Below are positions 48,314 through 58,212 of a stretch of DNA of 64,000 nucleotides, piece after piece. The stretch covers positions 2,032,501 through 2,096,500 of the forward strand of contig NC_012778.1 of NCBI RefSeq assembly GCF_000146185.1, in the 5' to 3' direction. Below the pieces are notes generated by a model. It made no database searches, was not told the origin of the DNA, and saw only the letters and a program-made list of their open reading frames with translations. A program made the position numbers and the translations under genes. The DNA comes from [Eubacterium] eligens ATCC 27750. GTDB lineage: Bacteria; Bacillota; Clostridia; Lachnospirales; Lachnospiraceae. Position 1 is the stretch's first letter; the number at the start of each line of letters is the position of its first letter.

Positions 48314-51300
48314 TTACAAAAAATCAAATGTTGCCTGTTCGTAATCCATTCTCGTGTATTCCAATTCTGATTCCTTCGTGCTGCTGTAATAATCAACAAC
48401 CACAGTCTGCTGCCTTGAATCAACCAGCTTCTGGCCAAGTATGTAATTAACATCGAATCTTCCTGTAATAGCAGGAGTTGCACCTCTTGCAGGAACAATA
48501 AGCTGGACATGGTTAGTTGCAAGCAGCTTGAATATTGGCTCCCATATGTATATATCCTTTGCCGCACCGAATGGGTTATCTATGAATATTGTCTTACCCT
48601 CAACACCTTCATTACCTGAAGAATTCATATTAGATATGTAGTTGATAATCGCAATAAGGAACTGGATATATATACCCTGTGACTGTCCTGTTGAGCCAAC
48701 CGCTTCCTCATATCTTAAATAACGGCTCTGATCCTTGATTCTCTCTCTCTTATACAGATTAATTCTGATTGAATTCATATCTGTGACAATAACTGAGAAA
48801 AGTCTCTTCCATGACAGTCTGTTTCTTATATACTTGAGTCTTTCCGCAGGCTCTTTAAAACTTTCCGCCATAAAAACAGTTTCATCAATATATTCAGACA
48901 TCTTTTCCTTATATAATTCTTCCTTTATATAAGGAATCTGCAGACTGATTATTGCAATCTGTTCTCCGTCAAGATTGATATTAGACAACTGTGGCAGACG
49001 GTCAAGCTCAGTCTTAATGTTACTGCATGTCTGGATACAACGATTTTCGAAGTTATCCTTAATCATCTGCATATCCTCTATACCCTTGGCAATGCGGTCT
49101 TTTTCTAACTGTATAAATGTGTTCGTCTCATTTAACGATTCAATCATACTTCTGGTCTTAACCACATTTTCAGGAACATTAAGCGATATCCTTACTTCAT
49201 CTGCAAGCTCGACTGCATTAAATCCGTTAAGCAGGTCAATAAGTTTAGATTTATTCTTATTAAATTCATCAACCTTCTTATACTCTAATCTGGTAATTGA
49301 AGCATATTCTTTATGAACAGCCTCATATTCTGTAAGATTAGCTGTAATTCCCTGTGCATCCTCCGGACGGAATTCTTCTGGAACATGCATGCCCGCATCT
49401 GACACAATTCTTTCAAGGTCTTTTCTGCATACAAGTATGTCTTTTAATGAATCAGACATCTGTCTGCGTGTCTTTTCCTGAACCTTGGTGTTATCCTCTA
49501 ACTTCTTAATAAGTACCTTGTGCTGTGTAATGAATCCATCCGGGTCATCGCATGGGAATTCATTAAAGCTTCCATAATTATTCTCAATCTGGTTAATACC
49601 ATGCGCGATACTTCCCTCAAGTCTGTTAAGAAGTGCTTCCTGTGACTCAAGTTCTTCCCTTACAGCATCACTGCTCTTCACAAGATTATTAAGAGCATCC
49701 TTGGCATTCCTTAACTGCTGTGAACCTGCTGCCATAATCTCACCGGCTTCATACTTTGCCTTAATATCGTCAAATGTATAACCTCTGTACTCTATTGCAT
49801 CACGACATTTGTTCATAGATGCAGACAGATGGTTCATCAGCGCCTGCTTATCTGCAAAGTCACTGTTCTTCTGTGAAAGTGCTGTCTTTAATCCGGTGAA
49901 TCTGCTCTCAATTTCATCCTTATCAAGACGGTATGTATCATCATCGATTTCTATCGAAACATTTTCATCATAATAAGGTGCATACTGCTCCTCCCATGAC
50001 TTAATGATTTCCTCATATTCCTTTCTTGTACTGTCCTCAAAATCTCTTGCAGTATCATACTCAGAATTAGCAGAAGCTGCTGCCTCCTCGCACTCATATA
50101 TGCGGTTTCTTGCAGCTTCACTGTCTGCCTTAAGTGACTTTAACTTCTCATACTTCTTGTCTATAGAAGAATTCATATCAATAATCTGTGAAAGAATCCT
50201 GCATGAATTTTCTTTTTCTTCAATGTAAGCCCTTGTCTGTGAAAGCTGACCTGCAAGCTGTTCCTTTGCAACATTTAATGCACTTCTCTTCTTCTCAGCC
50301 TCAATAATTGCAGCCTCGCTGTCAGCAATCTTTAATCTGATTGCTTCTGCCTCGGACGCATCCACCTTTCCAGACGCAGCATTATATACAAGTGCAAATG
50401 TATAATCATTCCACACAAGCCCCATTCTGTCGGCCAGCTTTCCTGCCTGCGCCTTATGCGAATCAAGCTCCTCCTGTGCAAGCTTAATCTGTGTCTCAAG
50501 CTTTGCCTCATCACGAAGGAATGACATATCCTTTAATGCGAATACAATCAGGTCTTTGTTAATCTCTAACTTAGTATCAATAAGCACCTGCTCGCTTATA
50601 ACAGGATAAGCAGCCGCACCCTTGCCGAAATCCTTAAGCATCTCATCTGCTTTGATTCTCTCGAAATCGTTCTTTATTATAAATGCGTACTCAACGAAAG
50701 GCGTTCTCTTTAATACATCTCTTTTCTGTCCTGCATTCAGGGCTGCGAACCACTCATGACCCTCAACAACATCTGAACCATACTGGCTCTCAAGGTATTC
50801 CTTAAGCCTGTCTCTTTCAGGACTCTTACAGATATATGTTCCCTTTCTTGCATTGTCAATAAAGCTATCAAGTTCCTGGGCTGCCTTACACTCTTCTGTA
50901 TATTCACTGCGCATCTTCTGGTAAGTCTCAAGAATAACCGAAAGCATTGCCTCGTCATTATCTGCACTATATATTTCACGGATTTTGCCCATGCGCTCGT
51001 TATCAGCATTTCCAGCCTCATCAGCCTTTTCTAGCTTTTCTGACTGCTCTGTGAATATATCAATAAGTGCTTTATTGGCAGATATTGTCTCATTAAGTGA
51101 CATTAACTGCTGCTGCACATCATTGAATTTTTCGGACATTCTTGTCTCTTCATTCTTTAACAGTTCTTTATCGCTGAATGACTTGTCATATTCTTCAGAC
51201 GCATTTTCACATACGACAGTTCCTGCATCTGATAAAGCTGCTCCAAGCTGTGTCTGTAATTCCTGTATCTCATTCTCAAGATTATCCGAAAGACTGCCAA

Positions 51301-52747
51301 GACCTGCCGCCTCTTTGTCAGCATTTCTAAGGTTATCCTTAGCCTCTGATAATCTGACTTCAAGCGCCTTAACACGGTTAGCTGCTATATCAAGCTTTTC
51401 CTTAAGTCTTTTGGTCTCTGTCTCATAGAATTTTCTGTAACCTGCAACAAGTATCTTTAACTCTGCTGTTATATCCGTATCTTCTCTTAATCTGTTATCT
51501 ATCGCAATCTGAAGTCCTTTATAAGACTTCTCGTACTCTGCATAATCTTTATAATCACCCGCAGACTCCATCAAAGAAAGCTTTCCTCTTGCCTCTTCAA
51601 TTGCAGTATTCTTAAGTTCAAGTGCCTTTCTTGTCTCATTAACAAGGCTCTCAACTCCTGCCATCGAATTCTTTTCAGACATAACCTCTGCAACTGCTAT
51701 AGCTTCCTTCTCTTGGGCAAGCTCATCATACATCTTAGTGATAAGATCGTCCTGACTCTTAAGTTCCTTATCCTTCTTATCACTTTCCCGCATAGCAACA
51801 AGAAGCAGGTCATAAAGCTGCTTCTCTATCTCTTCTTTTCTGTTGTAAAATGCTTCATATGTCGACAGATATTCTTTAAAACTGTCGATAGCTGCAATCT
51901 GGCTGTCGTATGCTCCAAGCTGTGAGTGTTTCTTTGAAAGCTCCACTAACTTGTCCTTAATATCCATAAGAGTCTTAGCCATCATGCCCTCATCATTATC
52001 AACTGACAGCTTGTTATTGAAGGATTTCTGGATAATCTCCTCTATAAGCAGATCCTCAACAACCTTACGGCTTGTCTTATAATTTGACTCGAAATATGTT
52101 CTTACATGTCCCTCTGTCTTGTTAATTCCACGCACAATTTCCCATGCACTCTCATATATTCCGTAGTTACTTATAAAGCTCTGGTAATCACCTTTTCTGT
52201 CAAATATCTTAACAACATATTTGTACCCGCCCTTCTCAAGGTCACGAAGATAAGCCTTAAGTCCGTTATATGTAATTCTCTCTCCATTACTTACAAGTGG
52301 AAGATTCTTAATATCGTTATCGCCAAACTCCCTGTAGAATATGCAGTAATTAAAGTATTCAACACTTGCTGTCGGTGCAGCTGTCTGTTCCTGTCCATCC
52401 TGATTCTCATCGTCTGTGCCTCTTCCCTTTCTTGCACAGAAACCAGTTGTCATGAACCTGAAACCATCCTTCTGATAACATGGATCTAACTTCCACTCAA
52501 CCAAAGAATGAATACATGTATTACCGCTTCCCTGTCTGAAAAGCTTCTCAATAGGCTGCTTGTCATCAAGTGTGCAGTTAGGAAGCATATTCTGCATAAG
52601 AAGCAGCATAAGCAGACTCTTACCACCGCCATTGGCAAGGTCATATATAGTATTCTGGCAGTTGAAGCGCATCACGAAATCGTCGTACACCTGTGTACCG
52701 AAATTATATTTAACATTATTAACTCTGATTCTGTTAATCTGTGGCAT
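48314..52747 (-). CDS. jetC: SMC/MukB-like ATPase (Wadjet JetC-like)
   Basis: About 1477 residues from ATG 52747 (GGAGGACGCG upstream; the ATG at 52759 precedes that site). The N-terminal head has IYDLANGGGKSLLMLLLMQ with an NGGGKS P-loop at ~39-44, then ~1000 residues of long coiled coils with a central hinge-like globular part, and a C-terminal head with GSTGQSQGIYIQFL (ABC signature) and TIFIDNPFGAAKD in the Walker B place. The Walker B catalytic Glu appears to be Asn (D-N-P). This architecture is that of MukB/MksB/JetC condensins. It overlaps jetB by 14 bases. DNA loop extrusion or plasmid restriction are known family roles; which applies here is unknown. Confidence 0.85.
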   Translation of the reverse strand: MPQINRIRVNNVKYNFGTQVYDDFVMRFNCQNTIYDLANGGGKSLLMLLLMQNMLPNCTLDDKQPIEKLFRQGSGNTCIHSLVEWKLDPCYQKDGFRFMTTGFCARKGRGTDDENQDGQEQTAAPTASVEYFNYCIFYREFGDNDIKNLPLVSNGERITYNGLKAYLRDLEKGGYKYVVKIFDRKGDYQSFISNYGIYESAWEIVRGINKTEGHVRTYFESNYKTSRKVVEDLLIEEIIQKSFNNKLSVDNDEGMMAKTLMDIKDKLVELSKKHSQLGAYDSQIAAIDSFKEYLSTYEAFYNRKEEIEKQLYDLLLVAMRESDKKDKELKSQDDLITKMYDELAQEKEAIAVAEVMSEKNSMAGVESLVNETRKALELKNTAIEEARGKLSLMESAGDYKDYAEYEKSYKGLQIAIDNRLREDTDITAELKILVAGYRKFYETETKRLKEKLDIAANRVKALEVRLSEAKDNLRNADKEAAGLGSLSDNLENEIQELQTQLGAALSDAGTVVCENASEEYDKSFSDKELLKNEETRMSEKFNDVQQQLMSLNETISANKALIDIFTEQSEKLEKADEAGNADNERMGKIREIYSADNDEAMLSVILETYQKMRSEYTEECKAAQELDSFIDNARKGTYICKSPERDRLKEYLESQYGSDVVEGHEWFAALNAGQKRDVLKRTPFVEYAFIIKNDFERIKADEMLKDFGKGAAAYPVISEQVLIDTKLEINKDLIVFALKDMSFLRDEAKLETQIKLAQEELDSHKAQAGKLADRMGLVWNDYTFALVYNAASGKVDASEAEAIRLKIADSEAAIIEAEKKRSALNVAKEQLAGQLSQTRAYIEEKENSCRILSQIIDMNSSIDKKYEKLKSLKADSEAARNRIYECEEAAASANSEYDTARDFEDSTRKEYEEIIKSWEEQYAPYYDENVSIEIDDDTYRLDKDEIESRFTGLKTALSQKNSDFADKQALMNHLSASMNKCRDAIEYRGYTFDDIKAKYEAGEIMAAGSQQLRNAKDALNNLVKSSDAVREELESQEALLNRLEGSIAHGINQIENNYGSFNEFPCDDPDGFITQHKVLIKKLEDNTKVQEKTRRQMSDSLKDILVCRKDLERIVSDAGMHVPEEFRPEDAQGITANLTEYEAVHKEYASITRLEYKKVDEFNKNKSKLIDLLNGFNAVELADEVRISLNVPENVVKTRSMIESLNETNTFIQLEKDRIAKGIEDMQMIKDNFENRCIQTCSNIKTELDRLPQLSNINLDGEQIAIISLQIPYIKEELYKEKMSEYIDETVFMAESFKEPAERLKYIRNRLSWKRLFSVIVTDMNSIRINLYKRERIKDQSRYLRYEEAVGSTGQSQGIYIQFLIAIINYISNMNSSGNEGVEGKTIFIDNPFGAAKDIYIWEPIFKLLATNHVQLIVPARGATPAITGRFDVNYILGQKLVDSRQQTVVVDYYSSTKESELEYTRMDYEQATFDFL

Positions 52748-53450
52748 CGCGTCCTCCATTCATAAGTTCGGCAAATCGTCCTCTGTAATCATCAAAATAA
52801 TTCTCTATAAGACTTCTGAATCTGTCTGTCGGATAATATCTGTCCTGACTCTCAACTAAAAGTTCCTGCGCAACGCAGAAATTAAGCACAAGCTTTACCA
52901 TACCCGACTTGGAATTTCTTGCTGCTCTCGCTCCTGTCTGATCCTCTACTGTTGTCACCGGAAGCTCGTCCCATGTAAGTGCTATCTGCTTAAAGCTGTT
53001 CTCCTCAACCTCATCAAGCACAAGCCCTGCGCTCTTATCGACAATACCACCTGTTGTCTTATCAACATTTTTAATGATGTCCTCAAGTCTTATGAACTCA
53101 GCATAAGTTGAACTCATTGTATCTGAATAAAACTCTGTTATTATGTTGTAGATTATGAAATACGCAAGATATAATTCTTTGTTAACTCTTAATCCAAGTA
53201 CATTTCTTAATTCCTCATTAGAATATCCAAACACCCTGTTATTATCACCTGCACTCACATACAGACCATTGTTATATTCATATATGTTAAGATTAAGTTT
53301 CTTAAGTGACATATGAACGATGTCATACACTTCTGCATTATTATTGTATTCCTGATAAAGAGCTGCATTCTCGCCCCTCTCAGACACATTTTCCCCTGTG
53401 ATAAGCTTGGAAACTATGTCCAGCGCCTTATCTAGATTTCTATTCTCCAT
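52734..53450 (-). CDS. jetB: MukE/JetB-like condensin subunit (DUF6063-like)
   Basis: About 238 residues from ATG 53450 (AAAGGAAGCAC upstream; the longer frame overlaps jetA more). Winged-helix-like segments: ENRNLDKALDIVSKLITGENVS, DIVHMSLKKLNLNIYEYNNGLYVSAGD, and a C-terminal MVKLVLNFCVAQELLVESQDRYYPTDRFRSLIENYF that ends like MukE/JetB small kleisin-interacting proteins. It lies exactly between the kleisin-like and SMC-like genes with overlaps on both sides, the MukF-MukE-MukB order. Identity rests mainly on operon position and fold pattern. Confidence 0.78.
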   Translation of the reverse strand: MENRNLDKALDIVSKLITGENVSERGENAALYQEYNNNAEVYDIVHMSLKKLNLNIYEYNNGLYVSAGDNNRVFGYSNEELRNVLGLRVNKELYLAYFIIYNIITEFYSDTMSSTYAEFIRLEDIIKNVDKTTGGIVDKSAGLVLDEVEENSFKQIALTWDELPVTTVEDQTGARAARNSKSGMVKLVLNFCVAQELLVESQDRYYPTDRFRSLIENYFDDYRGRFAELMNGGRDATD

Positions 53451-54969
53451 GTGCTTCCTTTCGTACCAATTCAACATCTGCCATCATACAGTTATCCGAC
53501 AATATAACCTGCCCGCCAAGCCCTTTTCTTATTGCAAATGTAAAGCTTTCTGTATCTTTAAAACCTTCCCCTAAGTATGCATCAAGAAATGTATCTTCTC
53601 CCGCATCACCGCCAAGCTGGTACTCATCCTTCTGGCACAGATTAACAAAGAAAGAGAAGAAATCTGCATTTCTTAAAATCTGCTCACCATACGCCCTCTT
53701 CATTGCATCTGCAAACTGACCGAGTGTTATAATGTCCGATTTTTTCAAACACACAATGAGATTTTTCATAAGGAATACATAATTATCCTTAATTCTCTTT
53801 TCTTCAATCTCATCTTCGAATTCAATATCTTCCGGTCTTTCATTGCTTATAAGCTCTTTCTCCTCATATCTTGGAGGCTTCACCATAAGCGCATCATCAA
53901 TGCTTATCAGGTCAAATGTCTTTCTTATGTTCGGCTTTAGAAGCGGACTTAACATTGTGACTAATATATCTGCATTGTCCCTCTTAATCATATCTGAAAG
54001 TGCCGATGTGAAATCCATATGGCTTCTTAATCTGCCAAGCTTGGCGCGTCTTACTGCGTCATCGGTCATCTTCTGCATTTCTGTACAATCCTTTAACAGC
54101 TCGCTGTGCCTGTTCATTGCCTGCTTAAGCTGAGTCTCAAGACTGTATATTTCGTTCATCGTCCTGTAATAGCCTTCGCCTGTGCTGCCCGATGCATTAA
54201 GCTTCTCGATTGATTTTGCAATAAGGTCACGGTTCTTCTTAAAAAGCTTTTCTTCATCATCAAACCATTTCATTCCTGTCTTGACGAATTCCTCATAAGC
54301 CTCTATTCCTGCAAATACATCGCCCGACAATATTGTCAGCACTTCATTCTTCTTTAACTTAAGGCGGTTGACCTCTTCGTTAATTCTTTCAACCACTTCA
54401 ACTCCGCCACGGAAGTTCTGTGAATTAATCATTTTTTCAAGAAGAAGCTGGGATACGCTTATCCTGCTCTCGTCCTTGATTTCCTTGGTATCAAGATAGA
54501 ATTCAATAGCATCAGGGCTTATCGAATACCACACGGTATTGTCTCTTATTGAACTCTCGATTATCTTCATCCTTGAAACTCTCTTTTTCCTGTCCACCGG
54601 ATCAAAATACGAGAATTCAAATGGCCTGCCATCATTCTTTATCTTGTCAAATATATAATCAGCAATCTCCTTGCTGTCCTGTTCATTCAAATCAAGCCCG
54701 AAATCTCTCTTAAGTATCAGCCTTAAGAAATCGAGATATTCGGGATATGTAACATCCTTTTCCTTAAAATTATTCTCCTCTATAAAGAAACGGAGAACCG
54801 CCATAACTATATAGCCCATATCAAGGATTTCGTATTTGCCATCCTTGAAATTAGAAAATGATGTGTCTATCAGTCTGAAGAAAGGATAATATTTCTTCAG
54901 ATTAAGCATTCGTTCACGGTGATCCGATATGATATCACCTGTCATATTCTCTGCCATAGTATTCTTCAT
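53440..54969 (-). CDS. jetA: MukF/JetA-like kleisin subunit
   Basis: A 509-residue protein. The N-terminus has a winged-helix region (LKKYYPFFRLIDTSFSNFKDGKYEILDMGYIVMAVLRFFIEENNF and DAIEFYLDTKEI), the middle a long helical bundle with coiled coils (VVERINEEVNRLKLKKNEVLTIL; TMNEIYSLETQLKQAMNRHSELL), and the C-terminus a second wHTH. This order is typical of MukF/MksF/JetA kleisins that bridge the SMC heads. The start at 54969 is uncertain; ATG 54957 is an alternative. It lies 82 bases after recR on the same strand, in the same direction as dnaX-ebfC-recR. Confidence 0.82.
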   Translation of the reverse strand: MKNTMAENMTGDIISDHRERMLNLKKYYPFFRLIDTSFSNFKDGKYEILDMGYIVMAVLRFFIEENNFKEKDVTYPEYLDFLRLILKRDFGLDLNEQDSKEIADYIFDKIKNDGRPFEFSYFDPVDRKKRVSRMKIIESSIRDNTVWYSISPDAIEFYLDTKEIKDESRISVSQLLLEKMINSQNFRGGVEVVERINEEVNRLKLKKNEVLTILSGDVFAGIEAYEEFVKTGMKWFDDEEKLFKKNRDLIAKSIEKLNASGSTGEGYYRTMNEIYSLETQLKQAMNRHSELLKDCTEMQKMTDDAVRRAKLGRLRSHMDFTSALSDMIKRDNADILVTMLSPLLKPNIRKTFDLISIDDALMVKPPRYEEKELISNERPEDIEFEDEIEEKRIKDNYVFLMKNLIVCLKKSDIITLGQFADAMKRAYGEQILRNADFFSFFVNLCQKDEYQLGGDAGEDTFLDAYLGEGFKDTESFTFAIRKGLGGQVILSDNCMMADVELVRKEAHGE

Positions 54970-55051
54970 TTCTGCGCACGCATTTTACACATATTGTCTT
55001 AACGCCCGGTGCGCCAGGGCATTAAGCTTAAAGCTTGGTTCTTCACCAAAT

Positions 55052-55648
55052 TTAAAGCTCGGTTCTTCCGTCTAATGCTCTTAAAAGTGTAACCTCATCG
55101 ATATATTCAAGATCGCCGCCGACAGGAACTCCGCTTGCAATTCTTGTCACCTTAATTCCTGTTGGCTTTATCATTTTGCTTATGTACATTGCTGTTGTCT
55201 CACCCTCCAGATTGGAATTAGTTGCGATAATAACCTCGTCAACATCTCCCTGAAGCCTTACCATAAGCTCCTTTAATCTGATATCAGCCGGTCCGATTCC
55301 AAGCATCGGGCTTATTGCTCCATGAAGAACATGATATACGCCCTCGTACTTTCCTGTCTTTTCATATGCCGCCATATCTCTTGTATGTTCAACTACCATA
55401 ATTGTCTTATGGTCTCTTTTCTGGTCGCGGCATATCGGACACAGTTCTTCATCTGTAAGTGTAAAACACTCCTTACAGTAGTGAATATGCTGCTTTGCAT
55501 CAATCATTGTGTCTGCAAGGCTCTTAACCTCAGACTCAGGCATGTTTATAATGTGAAATGCCAGGCGCTGGGCACTCTTCGCCCCAACCCCTGGTAATCT
55601 CGACAATTCTTCAATTAATCTGTTAATATGACCACTGTAGATGTCCAT
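55052..55648 (-). CDS. recR: Recombination mediator RecR
   Basis: A 198-residue protein with the HhH start ([20 protein letters not shown]), the four-Cys zinc finger ([16 protein letters not shown]), and the Toprim domain ([52 protein letters not shown]), then the terminal [26 protein letters not shown]. RecR acts with RecO/RecF in loading RecA at gaps. It adjoins ebfC with the start immediately at its stop, the classic dnaX-ebfC-recR cluster. Confidence 0.97.
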   Translation of the reverse strand: MDIYSGHINRLIEELSRLPGVGAKSAQRLAFHIINMPESEVKSLADTMIDAKQHIHYCKECFTLTDEELCPICRDQKRDHKTIMVVEHTRDMAAYEKTGKYEGVYHVLHGAISPMLGIGPADIRLKELMVRLQGDVDEVIIATNSNLEGETTAMYISKMIKPTGIKVTRIASGVPVGGDLEYIDEVTLLRALDGRTEL

Positions 55649-55998
55649 TAGAATAAGCCTCCGCCTAATCCTCCAAGTCCTCCAGTAATCTTAGCCATCT
55701 GTGCCTGTGACTCTTCTTCGCATTTTCTTAAAGCTTCATTAGTAGCTGCTACGATTAAGTCCTCAAGCATCTCTACATCATCTGGATCAACTGCTTCAGG
55801 GTCAATCTTAACCTTAGATACTTCTCTCTTACCTGTAACAGTTACCTCAACTACTCCGCCGCCTGCTGTCGCACTGAATTCCTTATTCTCAAGCTCTGCC
55901 TGCTGCTCCTCCATCTGACGCTGCATTCTCTGTGCCTGCTTCATCAGATTATTCATATTACCAGGCATTCCTCCTGGAAAACCACCTCTTTTAGCCAT
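55648..55998 (-). CDS. ebfC: EbfC/YaaK nucleoid-associated protein
   Basis: A 116-residue protein with the family pattern: a Gly/Met-rich start, [71 protein letters not shown] (read as a continuous set of short motifs), and a Gly-rich tail. The family binds DNA as a dimer. Its ATG overlaps the dnaX stop (TAATG), and recR begins at its end. Length is normal. Confidence 0.95.
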   Translation of the reverse strand: MAKRGGFPGGMPGNMNNLMKQAQRMQRQMEEQQAELENKEFSATAGGGVVEVTVTGKREVSKVKIDPEAVDPDDVEMLEDLIVAATNEALRKCEEESQAQMAKITGGLGGLGGGLF

Positions 55999-57635
55999 TA
56001 TATAAGTTCCTCCTTATCATCTACTTCTATATCTATGCCTACGAGTTCCTTAAGATCCACGAATCTGCTGTGGAAATCTTCATCATCGTTAAGCTTAGTC
56101 ACTTTAATTGAAACCCTTACTCCTGTTCTCTCCTCAATTACATTCTCTATGCTTTCCATAACTTCCTGTCTGCTGAGTGAATTATAGGCACTAAGTGATT
56201 CTACCATAATTTCAAGACTAATTCCATCTTCTGCTAATGTAACATGTGCAGCCTGTAAAAATGTCTGATTAACAGGGTCATCTATCGTTGCTATGATATC
56301 CTTCCAGCCTGCCGCTATTGCCTTAACATCTTCTGGAACTGCATCATATACACGCTTAACTACAGGCTTCTTTGAGGTCTGCTGCTGTACTGCTGCCTGA
56401 CTGCCCGCAGCGCCACCAGCCATACCTGCTGTGCTTACAAGTTTACCGCTTTTAATATCATCAAGTACTTTCTGTAACTGCCCTTCAAGCATTGTCACAC
56501 GGCTTACAACATCGCCGATATCCTGACTGTTATCCATTGCCGGACGCATCAGCTTTATAAATGTTATCTCTGTCTTAACTCTTTTCTGTGTAGAAAACTT
56601 CAGGTCATTCGATAATTCTGACAACACTCTTATATAATACATAAGTGTATCTATATCTACATTCTGTGCATCTTTCTTCAGGTCTTCAAGATTATCTGCT
56701 GATACTTCTATTACGTCCTCAATTCTTTCTGCATCTTTGGTTGTCTTAATAAGAAGCAGATTTCTAAGATACCATATAAAGTCTGTAACAAATTGTGAAA
56801 GGTCTCTTCCCTGCATTATCAGGTCTTCCATAAGTGACATGCACACAGCAACATCTCCTGACAGGATTGTTGAAAGCATTTTACTAAATACCGCCGTGTC
56901 AACTGCCCCAAGAACATCTAATACATTTTCATACTTAAGGTCTTTCCCCAGATAGAATGCCAGACACTGGTCTAACAGACTTAACGCATCTCGCATAGAA
57001 CCATCTGCAGCTTTGGCAACATATTTTATTGCCTTATCCTCTACATTCAGTCCCTCCGCCTTCATAAGTTCTGACAGCCTGCCTGCAATTGTCTCTATTG
57101 TTATCCTGTGGAAGTCATATCTCTGACATCTTGAAAGGATTGTAATAGGAATCTTCGCCACTTCTGTAGTAGCCAGTATAAATATTACATATGCCGGAGG
57201 TTCTTCCAATGTCTTTAACAATGCATTGAACGCTCCTATTGAAAGCATATGAACCTCATCAATTATATAGACTTTGAATCTTCCTTCTGTCGGTGAGTAC
57301 TGTACTTCTTCTCTTATCTGTCTTATATTATCGACACCATTGTTAGATGCCGCATCTATCTCTATTACATTCATGCTTGTTCCAGCCGCAATCGCCTTGC
57401 ATGTCGGGCACTCTCCACAAGGGTTGCCGTCAACCGGATGCTCACAATTAACTGCCTTCGCAAATATCTTGGCAACTGATGTCTTACCAGTTCCTCTTGT
57501 TCCGCAGAACAGATATGCATGGCCTATTCTGTCTGCATTAATCTGATTTCGCAGAGTTGTTACTATTGTATCCTGTCCTTTTACATCATTGAAATTGTCT
57601 GGACGCCATTTTCTGTATAAAGCCTGATATGACAT
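55998..57635 (-). CDS. dnaX: DNA polymerase III gamma/tau subunit
   Basis: About 545 residues from ATG 57635, chosen for GGGAGGTAACC upstream; 20 extra codons read upstream lack a site. AAA+ clamp-loader: [16 protein letters not shown], Walker [22 protein letters not shown], the zinc Cys set CGECPTCK, Walker [18 protein letters not shown] sensor/arginine finger. The C-terminal tau part with an Ala/Gln-rich linker is present. It follows SRP RNA and precedes ebfC and recR, as in Bacillus. Confidence 0.96.
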   Translation of the reverse strand: MSYQALYRKWRPDNFNDVKGQDTIVTTLRNQINADRIGHAYLFCGTRGTGKTSVAKIFAKAVNCEHPVDGNPCGECPTCKAIAAGTSMNVIEIDAASNNGVDNIRQIREEVQYSPTEGRFKVYIIDEVHMLSIGAFNALLKTLEEPPAYVIFILATTEVAKIPITILSRCQRYDFHRITIETIAGRLSELMKAEGLNVEDKAIKYVAKAADGSMRDALSLLDQCLAFYLGKDLKYENVLDVLGAVDTAVFSKMLSTILSGDVAVCMSLMEDLIMQGRDLSQFVTDFIWYLRNLLLIKTTKDAERIEDVIEVSADNLEDLKKDAQNVDIDTLMYYIRVLSELSNDLKFSTQKRVKTEITFIKLMRPAMDNSQDIGDVVSRVTMLEGQLQKVLDDIKSGKLVSTAGMAGGAAGSQAAVQQQTSKKPVVKRVYDAVPEDVKAIAAGWKDIIATIDDPVNQTFLQAAHVTLAEDGISLEIMVESLSAYNSLSRQEVMESIENVIEERTGVRVSIKVTKLNDDEDFHSRFVDLKELVGIDIEVDDKEELI

Positions 57636-57865
57636 GGTTACCTCCCTCTGCGCTGTCTTTACTTTCGCAGCCCTTAACCTCATGCGTAAAACCATCCGCC
57701 TCCGGCGTCTGCCGCTGCTTCGCAGCTTATGTTTTACTTATGTCGGTTAAGTTCCTGCTTCGCAGGATAATTTAGGAATATCATACAGTTTCTTACATGC
57801 AAGCATGACGAATCTGCCTGACATTCCTAAATTAGCTGCGACGAGTAACATTTTAATAACAAAAG
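57636..57865 (-). other. Structured intergenic leader between SRP RNA and dnaX
   Basis: The 230 bases contain several potential hairpins on the minus strand: TTTAGGAAT...ATTCCTAAA, CCTGCGAAGCAGG, and GTAAAACAT...ATGGTTTTAC. It holds the SRP RNA 3' T-run and the dnaX ribosome site but no gene. Confidence 0.5.
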
Positions 57866-58129
57866 CCGTGCGTCCGGCTTCGAACTGATATCCACAGACG
57901 TTACCGATGCAGTTAGCTCGATCCAGGCACCCTTTCAACACCCGGAAGATTCCACTTAATGCTGCTTCATTCCTGACCTGACATGGTTCGTGGATTTCCG
58001 TCGTGAAAGACCCAAATGTCAACACCACTTACACCGGGCTGCTCCATAAATATCAGCCCTCTGCCGAACATCACCCCTGCTATAGCGGATTGCAGGTTCA
58101 AGGTGCCGCTACTACCCCGGCTGCACGGT
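57866..58129 (-). ncRNA. ffs: Signal recognition particle RNA, large Bacillus/Clostridium type with Alu domain
   Basis: About 264 nt. The 5' CCGTGC pairs with the 3' GCACGG. The Alu domain shows GGGGTAGTAGCGGCACC and CCTGCAATCCGCTATAGCA; the linker has AGTGGTGTTGACATTTGGGTC; helix 8 reads CCATGTCAGGTC-AGGAAT-GAAGCAGCATTAAGTGG with its GGAA tetraloop closed by A-U instead of C-G. The 3' end is followed by TTTTGTTATT. Neighbour dnaX matches the Bacillus scr-dnaX order. Ends are set to within a few bases. Confidence 0.95.
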
Positions 58130-58135
58130 ATTTCA

Positions 58136-58165
58136 ATTATACTTGTTACATATGCCTGTTGTCAA
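58136..58165 (-). promoter_or_regulatory. Strong sigma-A promoter of SRP RNA
   Basis: TTGACA (58160-58165) and TATAAT (58136-58141) on the minus strand with an 18-base spacer; initiation about 7 bases downstream coincides with the SRP RNA 5' end at ~58129. Confidence 0.9.
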
Positions 58166-58212
58166 GGTGTGAAGCACTTCCCAATTTCACTTCCCAATTG
58201 TTGTTTGTGGAG

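Noticed and set aside
48314..54969. A complete Wadjet plasmid-defence system
   Set aside because: JetD (Toprim-like nuclease subunit) is missing in the window and the genomic setting is housekeeping, so only a JetABC-like condensin is claimed.
54970..55051. Duplicated AAGCTTGGTTCTTC / AAAGCTCGGTTCTTCC at the end of recR
   Set aside because: Seen, but short (about 15 bases) and without further structure; likely a small local duplication with no clear function.
57636..57695. N-terminal extension of dnaX (20 codons)
   Set aside because: The GGGAGG site before ATG 57635 and the family N-terminus [12 protein letters not shown] argue for the shorter form.
57747..58028. 93-codon minus-strand ORF over the SRP RNA
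   Set aside because: It lies within the SRP RNA and leader, whose RNA motifs explain the sequence; no protein pattern.
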